Assembly (NCBI GenBank): GCA_002747015.1
Contig: NVXI01000003.1
Span: forward strand, 133,517-172,011
Direction: 5' to 3'
DNA: 38,495 nucleotides
Origin: Zetaproteobacteria bacterium
GTDB lineage: Bacteria; Pseudomonadota; Alphaproteobacteria; Micavibrionales; Micavibrionaceae
The number at the start of each line of letters is the position of its first letter. The stretch's first letter is position 1. Made by a program: the position numbers and the translations under genes. Positions 8,797 to 17,791 of the stretch are shown piece by piece. The notes below the pieces were generated by a model. That model was given only the letters and a program-made list of their open reading frames with translations, was not told the DNA's origin and did no database searches.

Positions 8797-10310
8797 TATT
8801 CTTGTACCTCATCGCTTTCAATTCGTTTAGAAATATACGATGCACAAGGTGATACCACAGCAGAATTTTGAAGGCTCGATTGTATGAAATCATAAGCATC
8901 TTTCTCAAGTTCAACCACTTTCAATTTTGATTTTTTATCTGCAACATAGAATTCCAGATCACTAATATTCATATCTTTACCAATCTTGGTATCACGTACG
9001 CGAATTTCCCCTTGCGCAGTGTTAATATTCAGATTTTGAATAAGAAGAGTTTCATCATCATGTGCAAAAGAAGCAAGACCACATTCAATATCCAGACGAT
9101 CAACCAATTGGTCAGGAACATGCTTTAATAATTCTTTAAATATTGGCACATTAAACGCACCATCTTGTAACACCGCAATGATATTCCCTGTACTTTTTTG
9201 TATCACAAACATCAATGACGGCATGATATCCAGATCACTTTTAACCGGACCAAGTTTCAACCCTATATTTGTCTGGATCACTGGGAACGTCACATTGTTA
9301 ATCAAAGTATCTTCAATTCTAACGCTCTTCAAATCAAAGTTTACATCCAAATTATATCGGCCAACAAAAGATGCCCTATCTTCAGATATCGCACCATATC
9401 CTGTAATATCACGCAATCTCGTAAGAATGGATAATGCAGAATTACGACCTATAACATCACTATACGACAGGCTATCTGAAAATATATTACCTGATATTTT
9501 AACCGGAGATTGTGCATAATCAAAAACAACGTCTGGTACAATAACACTATGACCACCAGACGTTTCAATGCGCCCTTTTAGTTTTAAAAGCTTTTTCCCC
9601 GGAGCAGATAAAGTCAAACTACCCTGTATAATTTTATCACCAGAAGAAATTTTGAAGTTTTCAAACTTATAATACCCAGACTTATGGTTAATAAAAACAC
9701 CTTCAAAATGAATATCCGCAATATCAAGATCCAAAGAGGTAGAACGAGAAAACATATAATTGTAGCTTCCCTTCGTTCCAGAAACATCCATATCCAACAT
9801 AAAAGACCAAGAATGCAAACCAATTTTTCCATTCCCACGCAGCTTTGCAGTCTCCGATTCCACATCATGATCAATAAATATTTTTTCAATATGGAATTCT
9901 TTCGCGCCTATTACCCCCTTAATAGCGGTGAAATTTTCTATATAAAGATTCGTGACTTTAGGTGTCTGGGTTACAACATTCCAAAATGTCATAAAAGCTC
10001 GTACCTTCCCTACATGCACAATAATATGACCATTTTCAGCCCCTGAGAGAACATTAACCTTCTCCGCATCAAACCCAAGACGCGGGAAAAAACCCATATA
10101 AACCAGATTTTCAACCGAAACTTTTCTACCACCGAAGACATCACTGACGAATTGTTCCACTGAGCCTTTCAAACTATCATTCGACCCGCCCATATTCGAT
10201 AGGACGGTCATCGCAATCAATACAAAAGCAGAAACAACAAAGATGACTTTCAAAATGCTGGATAACCAGCTCTTTTCCTTTTTATCCAGTAAATAAGATT
10301 CATCCGTCAT
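8796..10310 (-). CDS. AsmA-like membrane-anchored periplasmic protein
   Basis: The 504-residue product has a charged N-terminus, one transmembrane segment (about residues 18-39, FVVSAFVLIAMTVL) and a long beta-strand-rich periplasmic region. The stretch after the anchor, 'VSVENLVYMGFFPRLGFDAEKVNV', resembles the start of AsmA-type domains ('...V....G.P.l.l..v.v'). Later strand repeats with 'GNGKIGLHSWSFMLDMDVSG' and 'LKLKGRIETSGGH' also fit the AsmA/TamB-like fold, whose members are thought to move or organise lipids between membranes. The similarity is at fold level, so the substrate is unknown. It sits between rluC and ATP12 and is translationally coupled to the latter. A different periplasmic beta-rich family cannot be excluded. 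Confidence 0.58.
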   Translation of the reverse strand: MTDESYLLDKKEKSWLSSILKVIFVVSAFVLIAMTVLSNMGGSNDSLKGSVEQFVSDVFGGRKVSVENLVYMGFFPRLGFDAEKVNVLSGAENGHIIVHVGKVRAFMTFWNVVTQTPKVTNLYIENFTAIKGVIGAKEFHIEKIFIDHDVESETAKLRGNGKIGLHSWSFMLDMDVSGTKGSYNYMFSRSTSLDLDIADIHFEGVFINHKSGYYKFENFKISSGDKIIQGSLTLSAPGKKLLKLKGRIETSGGHSVIVPDVVFDYAQSPVKISGNIFSDSLSYSDVIGRNSALSILTRLRDITGYGAISEDRASFVGRYNLDVNFDLKSVRIEDTLINNVTFPVIQTNIGLKLGPVKSDLDIMPSLMFVIQKSTGNIIAVLQDGAFNVPIFKELLKHVPDQLVDRLDIECGLASFAHDDETLLIQNLNINTAQGEIRVRDTKIGKDMNISDLEFYVADKKSKLKVVELEKDAYDFIQSSLQNSAVVSPCASYISKRIESDEVQE

Positions 10311-10363
10311 TTAAAACTCTCTATTTGTCATTGTTCTTCATTAATTATAAGGGCGCAAAGCAT

Positions 10364-11374
10364 TCAATCAAGATCTGCAAAAGGGTCTTGTTTATATTTA
10401 TGATTAAAGCCAAAATTTTTCCAGCTTTTAACAAGATCAGGTGCAAGTGGCGCGGTAATATCCAGTGTTTTTCCGCGCTTTATTGGATGGGGCAAAATCA
10501 ATCTATATGCGTGCAAATGCAACCTTTTTGCAAGATCCATCCCTTCGAGGTCAGCCTCAATCAACTTGCATTCTTCATCCTGAACCGCGCGATATTTCCG
10601 ATCCCCCAGAATAGAGGATCCCAAAGCATCTGCGGCATGAACACGGATTTGATGTGTTCGCCCTGTGCGCGGCCAAAAAGCAACAAAGGCAGCAGCCCGC
10701 CCAGCGCTTTCAATCACGACATAATCTGTCATCGCAAACTTGCCCTCTTCCTCATCAATAACCATTTTTTCGTAATCACCAGTAGATTTAATGATCGGGG
10801 CTTTTATTGATCCATCAAGAAGCTCCGGCGTTGGCGTCACAATCGACCAATAAATTTTTCGAACCTCACGATTCTTAAATGTAAACCCAATCTCTCGTGC
10901 AGCCTTTGCAGAACGGGCAAGAAGTAGAATACCACTGGTATCTTTATCAAGGCGATGAACAAGACGTGGCAGGACACCTTCTTCATTTTGAAAAACCTCA
11001 AGCATCCCATCAATATGGCGTTTGGTATTCGTGCCCCCCTGTACGGCCAAACCGTAAGGTTTATTCAAGGCAATGATATCCTCGTCCTCATAAATCACCA
11101 ATGAGCGCATAAATATAATGTCTTCTTCAGTGATCTTGTGCTTTTTAGGTTCTCTCTTTTTATCTGAAACATAAAAACGTGGGATTTTGATTTCTTGGCC
11201 GCCACTAATACGGGTTTCAGGCTTTGCCCGCTTACCATCCACGCGGATTTGTCCCTTACGTAACAGTTTTTGGATAAGGAAATACGGCATGTCCGGCACA
11301 TATTTCTTGAGCCAGCGCTCTAAGCGTTGACCATCATCATCATCCTTAACCTTAATAAATTGTAGTTCACTCAT
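10364..11374 (-). CDS. rluC: RluA-family 23S rRNA pseudouridine synthase (RluC-like)
   Basis: The enzyme isomerises uridine to pseudouridine in rRNA, most likely 23S. An S4 RNA-binding domain (QRLERWLKKYV to RVDGKRAKPETRISGGQEI, about residues 14-65) precedes the catalytic domain, which carries the RluA signature HRLDKDTSGILLLA with its catalytic Asp. A later PRTGRTHQIRVHA motif is also family-typical. The 336-residue length fits RluC or RluD, and I cannot choose rigorously between them. The ATG at 11374 overlaps the crcB stop by four bases (ATGA), which supports it over an upstream in-frame start inside crcB. Neighbours crcB and ATP12 are common partners in alphaproteobacteria. Confidence 0.88.
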   Translation of the reverse strand: MSELQFIKVKDDDDGQRLERWLKKYVPDMPYFLIQKLLRKGQIRVDGKRAKPETRISGGQEIKIPRFYVSDKKREPKKHKITEEDIIFMRSLVIYEDEDIIALNKPYGLAVQGGTNTKRHIDGMLEVFQNEEGVLPRLVHRLDKDTSGILLLARSAKAAREIGFTFKNREVRKIYWSIVTPTPELLDGSIKAPIIKSTGDYEKMVIDEEEGKFAMTDYVVIESAGRAAAFVAFWPRTGRTHQIRVHAADALGSSILGDRKYRAVQDEECKLIEADLEGMDLAKRLHLHAYRLILPHPIKRGKTLDITAPLAPDLVKSWKNFGFNHKYKQDPFADLD

Positions 11375-11754
11375 GATGTTATGCCTCTCATAATCCAAAG
11401 TGCCAAAAATAATGCCAAAATAGACACAACAACAGAGACTAGCATATAGCCTAATGCTTGCATCATTTCTCCACGTTCCCACAATGTCACAAAATCAAGA
11501 GAAAATGTAGAGAACGTTGTAAATGCACCTAAAAATCCTGTCATACAGAATATGCGAAGCTCTTGCGAAACCACGTTCATTTGCGAAAACTTCGCGATCA
11601 TCAGCCCCATCAAAAATGACCCTACAATATTAACAATCAAAGTTGCCCAAGGAAAACCATGGCCAATAAAATGCACCGTGCCAATATTTACGCCATAACG
11701 CATCACTGCGCCCAATGCGCCACCCAATGCAACTATTCCCATTGTACCAATCAT
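11371..11754 (-). CDS. crcB: Fluoride ion channel CrcB/FluC
   Basis: CrcB (Fluc) proteins are small dual-topology channels that export fluoride. The 127-residue product has four hydrophobic segments and the family motifs GGALGAVMRYG, WATLIVNIVGSFLMGL (with the conserved Asn) and GFLGAFTTFSTFSLD (with the Phe/Thr/Ser pore track). Translation is placed at the ATG at 11754, which has AGAGG at a suitable distance. An in-frame start at 11778 has no such site. No fluoride riboswitch was recognised in the short upstream region. The gene overlaps rluC by four bases and is the first gene of the crcB-rluC-AsmA-like-ATP12 run. Confidence 0.94.
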   Translation of the reverse strand: MIGTMGIVALGGALGAVMRYGVNIGTVHFIGHGFPWATLIVNIVGSFLMGLMIAKFSQMNVVSQELRIFCMTGFLGAFTTFSTFSLDFVTLWERGEMMQALGYMLVSVVVSILALFLALWIMRGITS

Positions 11755-11855
11755 ATAAACCTCTTTAACACATAACATTCACAATGAATTATAAATACAA
11801 GAATATTTCTATTCATCTATGTCATTGGATAGTTTTATACTGTATTCATTGAGCA

Positions 11856-12743
11856 ATGTTAAGTTCTTTAAATACAGCAAAAAAAGGCATACTGATTGCA
11901 TTTTGTGGTTTCACCAGTTTTGCCATTGCTGATGCTTGTGCAAAGTGGCTTGGGGCACATTACGATATCTTACATGTCATTTTCTGGACGTATTATATTT
12001 CCCTGATTTTAGGCCTATGCTTTTCACCCTTCTTAGGAGGATTAAAGAAAACCATTAGCACCAAGAAACTACATATACATCTTGGACGCGGGATTTGCGC
12101 ACTTGGGATTGCACTATGCGTTGTAAGTGCCCTAAAAGGTGAAAATGGCCTGCCTTTGGCCACACTCTACACCATTTTATTTTTAGCACCTTTCCTGATC
12201 ACGATTGCCGCGCAACCAATTTACAAAGAAAAGGTACCTTTAAAAAATTGGATTATTATTGCGTTTGGATTTTCTGGCGTTCTGGTGGCGTTTCGATTCG
12301 GCCTAACGGATATATCCATAGAAATGCTGTATGCATTCCTAGCGCTTGTCTTCATCGTCGCGCTCAGCCTATTTGCACGCCCATTAGATCATAAAGAAAC
12401 ATTGCTATCCCTTTCCTTTTATCCGAACATAACGATCCTTTTATTGCTCGGCATATTCCTGCTACCTGATATCCCCCTACCACTATCAGAGCATATTCCA
12501 ATTTTCATACTGAACGGCCTCTGTGTGACAATCGGGTTAAGCGCGATAGCATATAGCTTTCGCATCGCTCCATATTCGGTTATAGCACCTATCCACTATA
12601 CCCAAATGATCGTTGCCTTAATCGTAGGTTATATTGTTTTTGGAGATTTTCCGGATTTGTGGATGATTGCCGGTGCATGGATCATCATTTGCAGCGGCGT
12701 TATGCTTGTCTTAGCCGCGACCAATACTCAAGACGCTTCTTAA
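11856..12743 (+). CDS. EamA/DMT-family transporter
   Basis: The 295-residue inner-membrane protein has about ten hydrophobic segments arranged as two EamA repeats. The first repeat starts GILIAFCGFTSFAIADACAKW, and the second starts around IEMLYAFLALVFIVALSL. The end of the second repeat, APYSVIAPIHYTQMIVALIVG followed by FGDFPDLWMIAGAWIIICSG, is typical of DMT exporters of the RhaT/S-adenosylmethionine-transporter-like subgroup found in alphaproteobacteria. The substrate cannot be told from sequence. Its last 44 bases overlap the convergent rarA gene. It is divergent from crcB across a 101-base gap. Confidence 0.9.
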   Translation: MLSSLNTAKKGILIAFCGFTSFAIADACAKWLGAHYDILHVIFWTYYISLILGLCFSPFLGGLKKTISTKKLHIHLGRGICALGIALCVVSALKGENGLPLATLYTILFLAPFLITIAAQPIYKEKVPLKNWIIIAFGFSGVLVAFRFGLTDISIEMLYAFLALVFIVALSLFARPLDHKETLLSLSFYPNITILLLLGIFLLPDIPLPLSEHIPIFILNGLCVTIGLSAIAYSFRIAPYSVIAPIHYTQMIVALIVGYIVFGDFPDLWMIAGAWIIICSGVMLVLAATNTQDAS

Positions 12744-14010
12744 TATCTCTCTCAAACCCTCTTTGAACCGGCTGATAAAATTCACGACGCTCCATATCGT
12801 CAGGGAAATAATTCTGCCCTGAGAACCCTTCTGGCGTATCATGATCATATTGATAGCCTAAATTATACCCCTCGGCTTTCATCAATTTAGTCGGCGCGTT
12901 CATCGCATGTTTCGGAGGCATTAATGAAGCCGTTTCCTTGGCCGCACGTTTCGCCGCCTTAAGTGCCAAATAGCTCGCATTAGACTTTGGGGCTGTTGCC
13001 AAATAGACACAAGCCTGCGCCATAGCAAGCTCCCCCTCTGGTAGCCCCAAACGCTCATAAGCTTGCCACGCCGCAATCACAAGAGGTAAGGCCTGCGGAT
13101 CAGCCATCGAGATGTCCTCGGACGCGACACATGTCATCCGCCGCAATATATATTCAGGGTTCTCCCCTGCCTGTAACATCCGCGCCATCCAATATAATGC
13201 ACCATCAACATCTGAGCCACGCAAAGATTTATGAAATGCGCTAATCAAGTTAAAATGTGCATCATTCCCCTTATCATATAAAGGCGCGCGCCTCTGCATC
13301 ATATGCAAGAGTGCCTCACTATCCAGTAAAACGCCCTCACTTGTCTGCGCAAATACCTGCTCTGCCATAGACAAAACATAACGGCCATCACCATCGGCCA
13401 TGTTTTTCAATAATTCACGTGCCGGGGGATCTAGTGGCAATTTATATCCCTGACGGTCTTCCCCACGAACCAATAATGCCTCAAGACCATCTTCATCAAT
13501 TGCCTTCAAAACAAACACCTGCGCCCGACTTAAAACCGCCGCGTTAAGTTCAAAAGATGGGTTTTCTGTCGTTGCCCCAATCAGCGTAATGGTTCCATCT
13601 TCCATGACAGGTAAGAATGCATCTTGTTGTGATTTATTGAAGCGATGGATCTCATCAACAAATAATAATGTACCTTGTCCATTCGACTTTCTAATTTTGG
13701 CCGCCTCAAACACTTTTCGTAAATCCACAACGCCTGAGAAAATCGCAGATATTTGCTCAAAATGTAAATCACTGTGATTCGCCAAAATTCGTGCAATTGT
13801 CGTCTTTCCGCACCCTGGTGGCCCCCAAAGAATGAACGAAGACAAAGAACCAACCTCCACCATACGCCGTAATGCACCGTCAGAGCCAAGAACATGATCC
13901 TGACCAACGACATCATCTAGCGCGTCAGGGCGTAAAATATCCGCCATTGGCCTATTTTGATGCGGTGCACCAACCTTTTTCACGCTATTTTCTGCAAATA
14001 AATCCGTCAT
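12700..14010 (-). CDS. rarA: Replication-associated recombination protein A (MgsA)
   Basis: RarA is a clamp-loader-like AAA+ ATPase that acts at stalled replication forks. In the 436-residue product the Walker A motif is WGPPGCGKTT (about residues 62-71) and Walker B is LLFVDEIHRF (Asp120, Glu121). Sensor 1 is GATTENPSFELN, and the AAA lid is followed by the C-terminal helical tetramerisation domain (DAHFNLISAFHKSLRGSDVD, then MADPQALPLVIAAWQA). The family's N-terminal 'RP..L.D.VGQ.H' motif appears as RPDALDDVVGQDH. The ATG at 14010 gives a short, reasonable N-terminus. The 3' end overlaps the convergent EamA gene by 44 bases. Confidence 0.96.
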   Translation of the reverse strand: MTDLFAENSVKKVGAPHQNRPMADILRPDALDDVVGQDHVLGSDGALRRMVEVGSLSSFILWGPPGCGKTTIARILANHSDLHFEQISAIFSGVVDLRKVFEAAKIRKSNGQGTLLFVDEIHRFNKSQQDAFLPVMEDGTITLIGATTENPSFELNAAVLSRAQVFVLKAIDEDGLEALLVRGEDRQGYKLPLDPPARELLKNMADGDGRYVLSMAEQVFAQTSEGVLLDSEALLHMMQRRAPLYDKGNDAHFNLISAFHKSLRGSDVDGALYWMARMLQAGENPEYILRRMTCVASEDISMADPQALPLVIAAWQAYERLGLPEGELAMAQACVYLATAPKSNASYLALKAAKRAAKETASLMPPKHAMNAPTKLMKAEGYNLGYQYDHDTPEGFSGQNYFPDDMERREFYQPVQRGFERDIKKRLEYWSRLRQA

Positions 14011-14080
14011 TGTCTTGACCTACCCCTATTGAATGTGAAATATAGCGTTTTTATTCACTGCCTGTGAAGGGTTGAAAAAA

Positions 14081-15094
14081 ATGAGCACGCAAACGCTTGC
14101 CTATACAAATGAAGTTGCCAAAGAAACGGCACCATTATTCGAAAAACTATCAAAGCAATATCAACGCGAGCATTGGGAAAGTATTGCGCCTTATATTTTC
14201 GAAATTAATCGCCTAAAGCGCGAGAAGAACGCCGTCATTTTGGCGCATAATTATATGACACCGGATATTTTCTTTGGTGTCAGTGATATCGTAGGCGATT
14301 CGCTTATGCTTGCACGTAAAGCCGCAGAGACAGACGCAAATATTATTGTTCAATGTGGCGTGCATTTCATGGCAGAAACTGCAAAAATGTTATGTCCTGA
14401 AAAGAAAATTCTTATACCTGATATGAAGGCGAGCTGCTCGCTTTCTGAATCTATGAGTGCGGAAGATTTACGTGGATTAAAAGCAAAACATCCAGGAATT
14501 CCAGTGGTCACATATGTTAACACATCCGCAGAAGTTAAGGCCGAAACGGATGTATGTTGCACATCTTCCAATGCGCTAACCATTGTTAATGCTCTGGGCG
14601 CGCAAGGACATGATACTGTAATCATGGCACCCGACATGTATTTGGCACAAAATGTTGCCGCGCAAACCGATGTTAAAATTATCTATTGGGAAGGCAGTTG
14701 CATCGTGCATGAACGCTTCACCCCGCAAGATATTATCGATGCCCGTAAAACATATGGTGAAGATTTAGTCGTCCTAGCACATCCTGAATGCCCTCCAAAT
14801 GTTATGGCAGAGGCTGACTACGCGGGATCGACTGCGCAAATGGATAATTACATCAAAGATAACCAGCCAAAAATTGCAATGTTAATGACCGAATGTTCGA
14901 TGAGCGATAATATCGCGGCCAATAATCCGAATGTTGAAATGATTGGCACATGCCAAATGTGTCCACACATGAAGCGCATCACTCTGCCAAAAATATTAAC
15001 GGCCCTACAAACCGAGCAACCAGAAATTATCATTGATCCTGAAATATCTGTTCGTGCACGCCGCGCAGTTGAACGCATGCTGGAGATGAGCTAA
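14081..15094 (+). CDS. nadA: Quinolinate synthase A
   Basis: NadA condenses iminoaspartate with dihydroxyacetone phosphate to give quinolinate in de novo NAD synthesis, using a [4Fe-4S] cluster. Visible markers are AVILAHNYMTPD near the N-terminus, VQCGVHFMAETAKML with Cys92, GSCIVHERF with Cys207, and GTCQMCPHMKRITL with Cys291/Cys294. These supply the three cluster Cys positions of the family. The length of 337 residues is typical. The ATG at 14081 is preferred because GAAGGG ends nine bases upstream, while the in-frame TTG at 14072 abuts that site directly. nadC begins on the base after the nadA stop, so the two are co-translated. nadB is not next to them. Confidence 0.96.
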   Translation: MSTQTLAYTNEVAKETAPLFEKLSKQYQREHWESIAPYIFEINRLKREKNAVILAHNYMTPDIFFGVSDIVGDSLMLARKAAETDANIIVQCGVHFMAETAKMLCPEKKILIPDMKASCSLSESMSAEDLRGLKAKHPGIPVVTYVNTSAEVKAETDVCCTSSNALTIVNALGAQGHDTVIMAPDMYLAQNVAAQTDVKIIYWEGSCIVHERFTPQDIIDARKTYGEDLVVLAHPECPPNVMAEADYAGSTAQMDNYIKDNQPKIAMLMTECSMSDNIAANNPNVEMIGTCQMCPHMKRITLPKILTALQTEQPEIIIDPEISVRARRAVERMLEMS

Positions 15095-15937
15095 ATGTCA
15101 CTCTCTCCAATTCTCATCGAAAATATGGTACGCGCTGCATTGCTAGAGGATTTGGGGCATGGTCATGACATCACCAGCCAATCCGTTATTCCTACAGATG
15201 TGACTAGTCGCGCAACCTTTCGTGCCCGTGAAGAAGGCGTATTGGCGGGGTTAATCCCTGCTCTATCGTGTTTCAGCCATACCGATCCCGACTTCACCTA
15301 TGACATTTTCGTGCAAGATGGCGAGGTTATCGAAGCGGGGCAAGATATCGCCATTATAGAAGGGCCTGCGGCAGCATTACTGACAGCTGAAAGATCCGCG
15401 CTCAATTTTCTCATTCACCTATCGGGCATTGCATCCCTCACCCGCCGCTATGTTTTGGCGGTACAAGGCACAAATGCAAAAATATGCGATACACGTAAAA
15501 CACTGGCAGGCCTTCGCACATTTCAAAAATATGCAGTGCGCGCAGGAGGAGGACATAATCACCGTTTTGGCCTTGATGATGCTATCCTAATTAAAGATAA
15601 TCATATTGCCATTGCTGGTGATATAGACGTGGTACTAACCCACGCCAAAGACAATGCAGGCCATACGATTAAAATCGAGATTGAAGTTGATACGCTGGCT
15701 CAACTGGATGAAGTTCTCGCGCATGGCGGGGCAGATATTGTGATGTTGGATAATTTCGCGCTAGATGATCTCAAAAAAGCCATTAGCATTATTGATGGTC
15801 GCCTAATTACCGAAGCATCAGGCGGGGTAAGCCTCCTCACTGTTTCTGATATTGCCAAAACTGGTGTGGATTATATCTCTGTTGGTGCGCTTACACACTC
15901 TGCACCTGCGCTTGATATCGGCTTGGATATCGATTAA
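15095..15937 (+). CDS. nadC: Nicotinate-nucleotide pyrophosphorylase (carboxylating)
   Basis: NadC converts quinolinate and PRPP to nicotinate mononucleotide, the step after NadA. The 280-residue product carries LLEDLGHGHDITSQSVIP near the N-terminus, the PRPP/quinolinate-binding motif DTRKTLAGLRTFQKYAVRAGG followed by HNHRFGLDDAILIKDNHI, and the barrel motifs IEIEVDTLAQLDEVL, DIVMLDNF and ITEASGGV. All are standard family elements. Its ATG follows the nadA TAA with no spacing. It ends 19 bases before the convergent DUF1489 gene, with no terminator hairpin seen between them. Confidence 0.96.
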   Translation: MSLSPILIENMVRAALLEDLGHGHDITSQSVIPTDVTSRATFRAREEGVLAGLIPALSCFSHTDPDFTYDIFVQDGEVIEAGQDIAIIEGPAAALLTAERSALNFLIHLSGIASLTRRYVLAVQGTNAKICDTRKTLAGLRTFQKYAVRAGGGHNHRFGLDDAILIKDNHIAIAGDIDVVLTHAKDNAGHTIKIEIEVDTLAQLDEVLAHGGADIVMLDNFALDDLKKAISIIDGRLITEASGGVSLLTVSDIAKTGVDYISVGALTHSAPALDIGLDID

Positions 15938-15956
15938 CAACGGAAAACTAGGATAC

Positions 15957-16394
15957 TTAAAGCAACCCTGCCTCACGCAGCTCTTCTTCCATCTCAGGAG
16001 TGAGCCCTTCGACAACTTCACCTGTATAAACGCCACGATCAGGCGGCGCATCAGAGGGTTTTAAATATCGCCAACCTTGGAATGGCCGACGTGGCATATG
16101 CACGGTTTCAATCATTTGTGCATCTTGTAAAATCATACATCTCATTCCCTTATCCTTGGTCTCCACCATCTCGAACCCAAGAATACGATGCCGACACTGA
16201 ATACGATTTTTAATTACTCGGTAAATTGAGCCACCCTCACGCAGGATTTCATCCGCTCGTTTTGCTTTATACCGTGTCCAACACGGTACAGCCGCTTGCC
16301 CGTGATAATCAATAATCTCACGGCGCTGAAGCTCGTAAAAACTCTGCAAATCTGCGACACCGACAACTAATTTTATAAGATGTATACTGCTCAT
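15957..16394 (-). CDS. DUF1489 family protein
   Basis: The 145-residue soluble protein matches the alphaproteobacterial DUF1489 pattern. It begins MSSIHLIKLVVGVADLQSF, has 'RADEILREGGSIYRVIKNRIQCRHRI' in the middle (a short basic region around 'GGS(I/L)Y.VIK..IQ.R'), and ends with the conserved PRRPFQGWRYLKPSDAPPD. No catalytic residues, membrane segments or signal peptide are obvious, and the family has no established function that I know of. The start is at 16394, divergent from the DUF167 gene. It lies in a compact region of small conserved genes between nadC and sdhB. Confidence 0.88.
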   Translation of the reverse strand: MSSIHLIKLVVGVADLQSFYELQRREIIDYHGQAAVPCWTRYKAKRADEILREGGSIYRVIKNRIQCRHRILGFEMVETKDKGMRCMILQDAQMIETVHMPRRPFQGWRYLKPSDAPPDRGVYTGEVVEGLTPEMEEELREAGLL

Positions 16395-16456
16395 ATCGCT
16401 ATATAATCATGATTAAATGCTATCGTCATGTAAAATCCCCTGTTATTCTTTGCACT

Positions 16457-16723
16457 ATGAGCACAACACAAATCACCATCCGTCTGACACCTTGTGCAAA
16501 ACAAAATGCCCTTATGGGATGGGAAGAAAATTTATTTGGCGAGCGCACATTGAAGGTTCATATCACCGCTCAACCTGAAAAAGGAAAAGCGAATAAGGCA
16601 CTAATCGCACTACTTTCCAAAAAATGGCACATTCCTAAAAGCGCAATCACCATTAAACGCGGCGATAAAAGCCGTACGAAAATTCTAGATATTGAAGAGC
16701 TGAATCCAGAGCATCTACAATAA
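16457..16723 (+). CDS. DUF167/YggU family protein
   Basis: This 88-residue protein has the compact YggU-like pattern: TIRLTPCAKQNALMGW, then LKVHITAQPEKGKANKALIA (the family hallmark 'V.APPE.GKAN.AL'), then LSKKWHIPKSAITIKRGDKS and SRTKILDI. YggU-type proteins are small alpha/beta proteins of uncertain role. The ATG at 16457 is chosen because it starts directly at the first strand. An in-frame ATG at 16409 would add sixteen residues that do not fit the family. No strong ribosome binding site is seen at either. It ends 13 bases before the convergent sdhB. Confidence 0.85.
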   Translation: MSTTQITIRLTPCAKQNALMGWEENLFGERTLKVHITAQPEKGKANKALIALLSKKWHIPKSAITIKRGDKSRTKILDIEELNPEHLQ

Positions 16724-16736
16724 GACATAGAAATAT

Positions 16737-17546
16737 TTAGTGGCGTGCAACCATCATCTTCTTGATCTCGGCAATCGCCTTCGCAGGATTTAGGCCTTTC
16801 GGGCAGGTGTTAGTACAATTCATAATCGTATGACAACGATACAAACGGAATGGGTCTTCCAATTGATCCAAACGCTCACCCGTTGCATCATCGCGGCTGT
16901 CGGCGAGCCAACGATACGCCTGTAGTAAAACCGCAGGCCCCATAAACCGATCACCATTCCACCAATAAGACGGACAACTGGTTGAGCAGCAAAAACACAA
17001 AATACACGCCGCCGGGCCATGACCATCAGAGCCATTCAAAACAAGAGAATCACTCTCAGATTGTAGGCGTTCCCTCGTCGGTGCGGCAGTATCAGATTTT
17101 AGCCATGGCTCAATCGATGCATACTGTGCATACATATGATTTAAATCAGGTACCAAATCTTTAACCACGGGCATATGCGGCAATGGTGTAACCTTGATAT
17201 CGCCCTTCACATCGCCAATATCCTTGGTACACGCCAACGTGTTTGTGCCGTCAATATTCATCGCACATGATCCACAAATACCCTCACGGCAAGAGCGGCG
17301 AAGCGTTAACGTACTATCCACGCTGTCCTTGATATAAAGCAACGCATCCAAAACCATAGGGCCACACTGATCAAGATCAATCGTAATTTCATCAAGACGC
17401 GGGTTTTTAACGTCCCCATTTTCATCCTGGTCATCCGGTGACCAGCGATAAACCTGAAACGTCTTTGGGCGAGCACCGCCATTTGACGCATCTATTCTTT
17501 CGCCTTTTAAAATTTTAGAATGTTTAGGAAGCGTAAATTCAGCCAT
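16737..17546 (-). CDS. sdhB: Succinate dehydrogenase iron-sulfur subunit
   Basis: SdhB carries electrons from the flavoprotein to ubiquinone in respiratory complex II. All three cluster sites are present in the 269-residue product: [19 protein letters not shown] plus a later Cys for [2Fe-2S], [18 protein letters not shown] for [4Fe-4S], and [17 protein letters not shown] for the remaining [3Fe-4S]/[4Fe-4S] ligands. The length and the N-terminal 'YRWSPDD' pattern match the alphaproteobacterial/mitochondrial type. The gene is separated from sdhA by an icd gene on the other strand, so it must use its own promoter in the 245-base region shared with icd. Its start region has only a weak GAAAGA-type ribosome binding site. 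Confidence 0.97.
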   Translation of the reverse strand: MAEFTLPKHSKILKGERIDASNGGARPKTFQVYRWSPDDQDENGDVKNPRLDEITIDLDQCGPMVLDALLYIKDSVDSTLTLRRSCREGICGSCAMNIDGTNTLACTKDIGDVKGDIKVTPLPHMPVVKDLVPDLNHMYAQYASIEPWLKSDTAAPTRERLQSESDSLVLNGSDGHGPAACILCFCCSTSCPSYWWNGDRFMGPAVLLQAYRWLADSRDDATGERLDQLEDPFRLYRCHTIMNCTNTCPKGLNPAKAIAEIKKMMVARH

Positions 17547-17695
17547 TGTTATTGTCTTTCAAAACAAATCGTTATTGCGGAAAGATATTAAACCCTTTTA
17601 TATATTTTGTTAAGGGATTTTATATCATAATAGCTTGAATCTCATTGATATTTCCAAGATACAAAACGCGTTTCGCCACGAACTATCGCAAACAC

Positions 17696-17714
17696 ATTAT
17701 GCAAGCTGCATAAT
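17696..17714. promoter_or_regulatory. Palindrome in the sdhB-icd divergent promoter region
   Basis: The 245-base gap 17547-17791 separates the divergent starts of sdhB and icd and must hold both promoters. It contains a perfect inverted repeat with 8-base arms, ATTATGCA and TGCATAAT, around a 3-base centre (AGC). It lies about 80 bases upstream of the icd ATG and about 150 bases upstream of the sdhB ATG. The size and symmetry fit a dimeric regulator's operator. A second, imperfect inverted repeat (AAACCCTT...AAGGGATTT, near 17590-17622) lies closer to sdhB. No regulator can be named. The palindrome is directly visible, but its role is inferred. Confidence 0.4.
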
Positions 17715-17791
17715 ATAAATAATTCTGTTTATTTTTTATTCATAATAGATAAGTATATTGATGCGTGAGCAATATGAAAAGGAGAGTTTCA

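Noticed and set aside
11375..11482. N-terminal extension of rluC into crcB
   Set aside because: The 36 extra residues are the out-of-frame reading of crcB. The ATG at 11374 overlaps the crcB stop (ATGA) and begins at the normal S4 domain N-terminus.
11755..11855. Fluoride riboswitch before crcB
   Set aside because: The 101-base gap is short and A+T-rich, and I could not find the conserved fluoride-riboswitch core in it.
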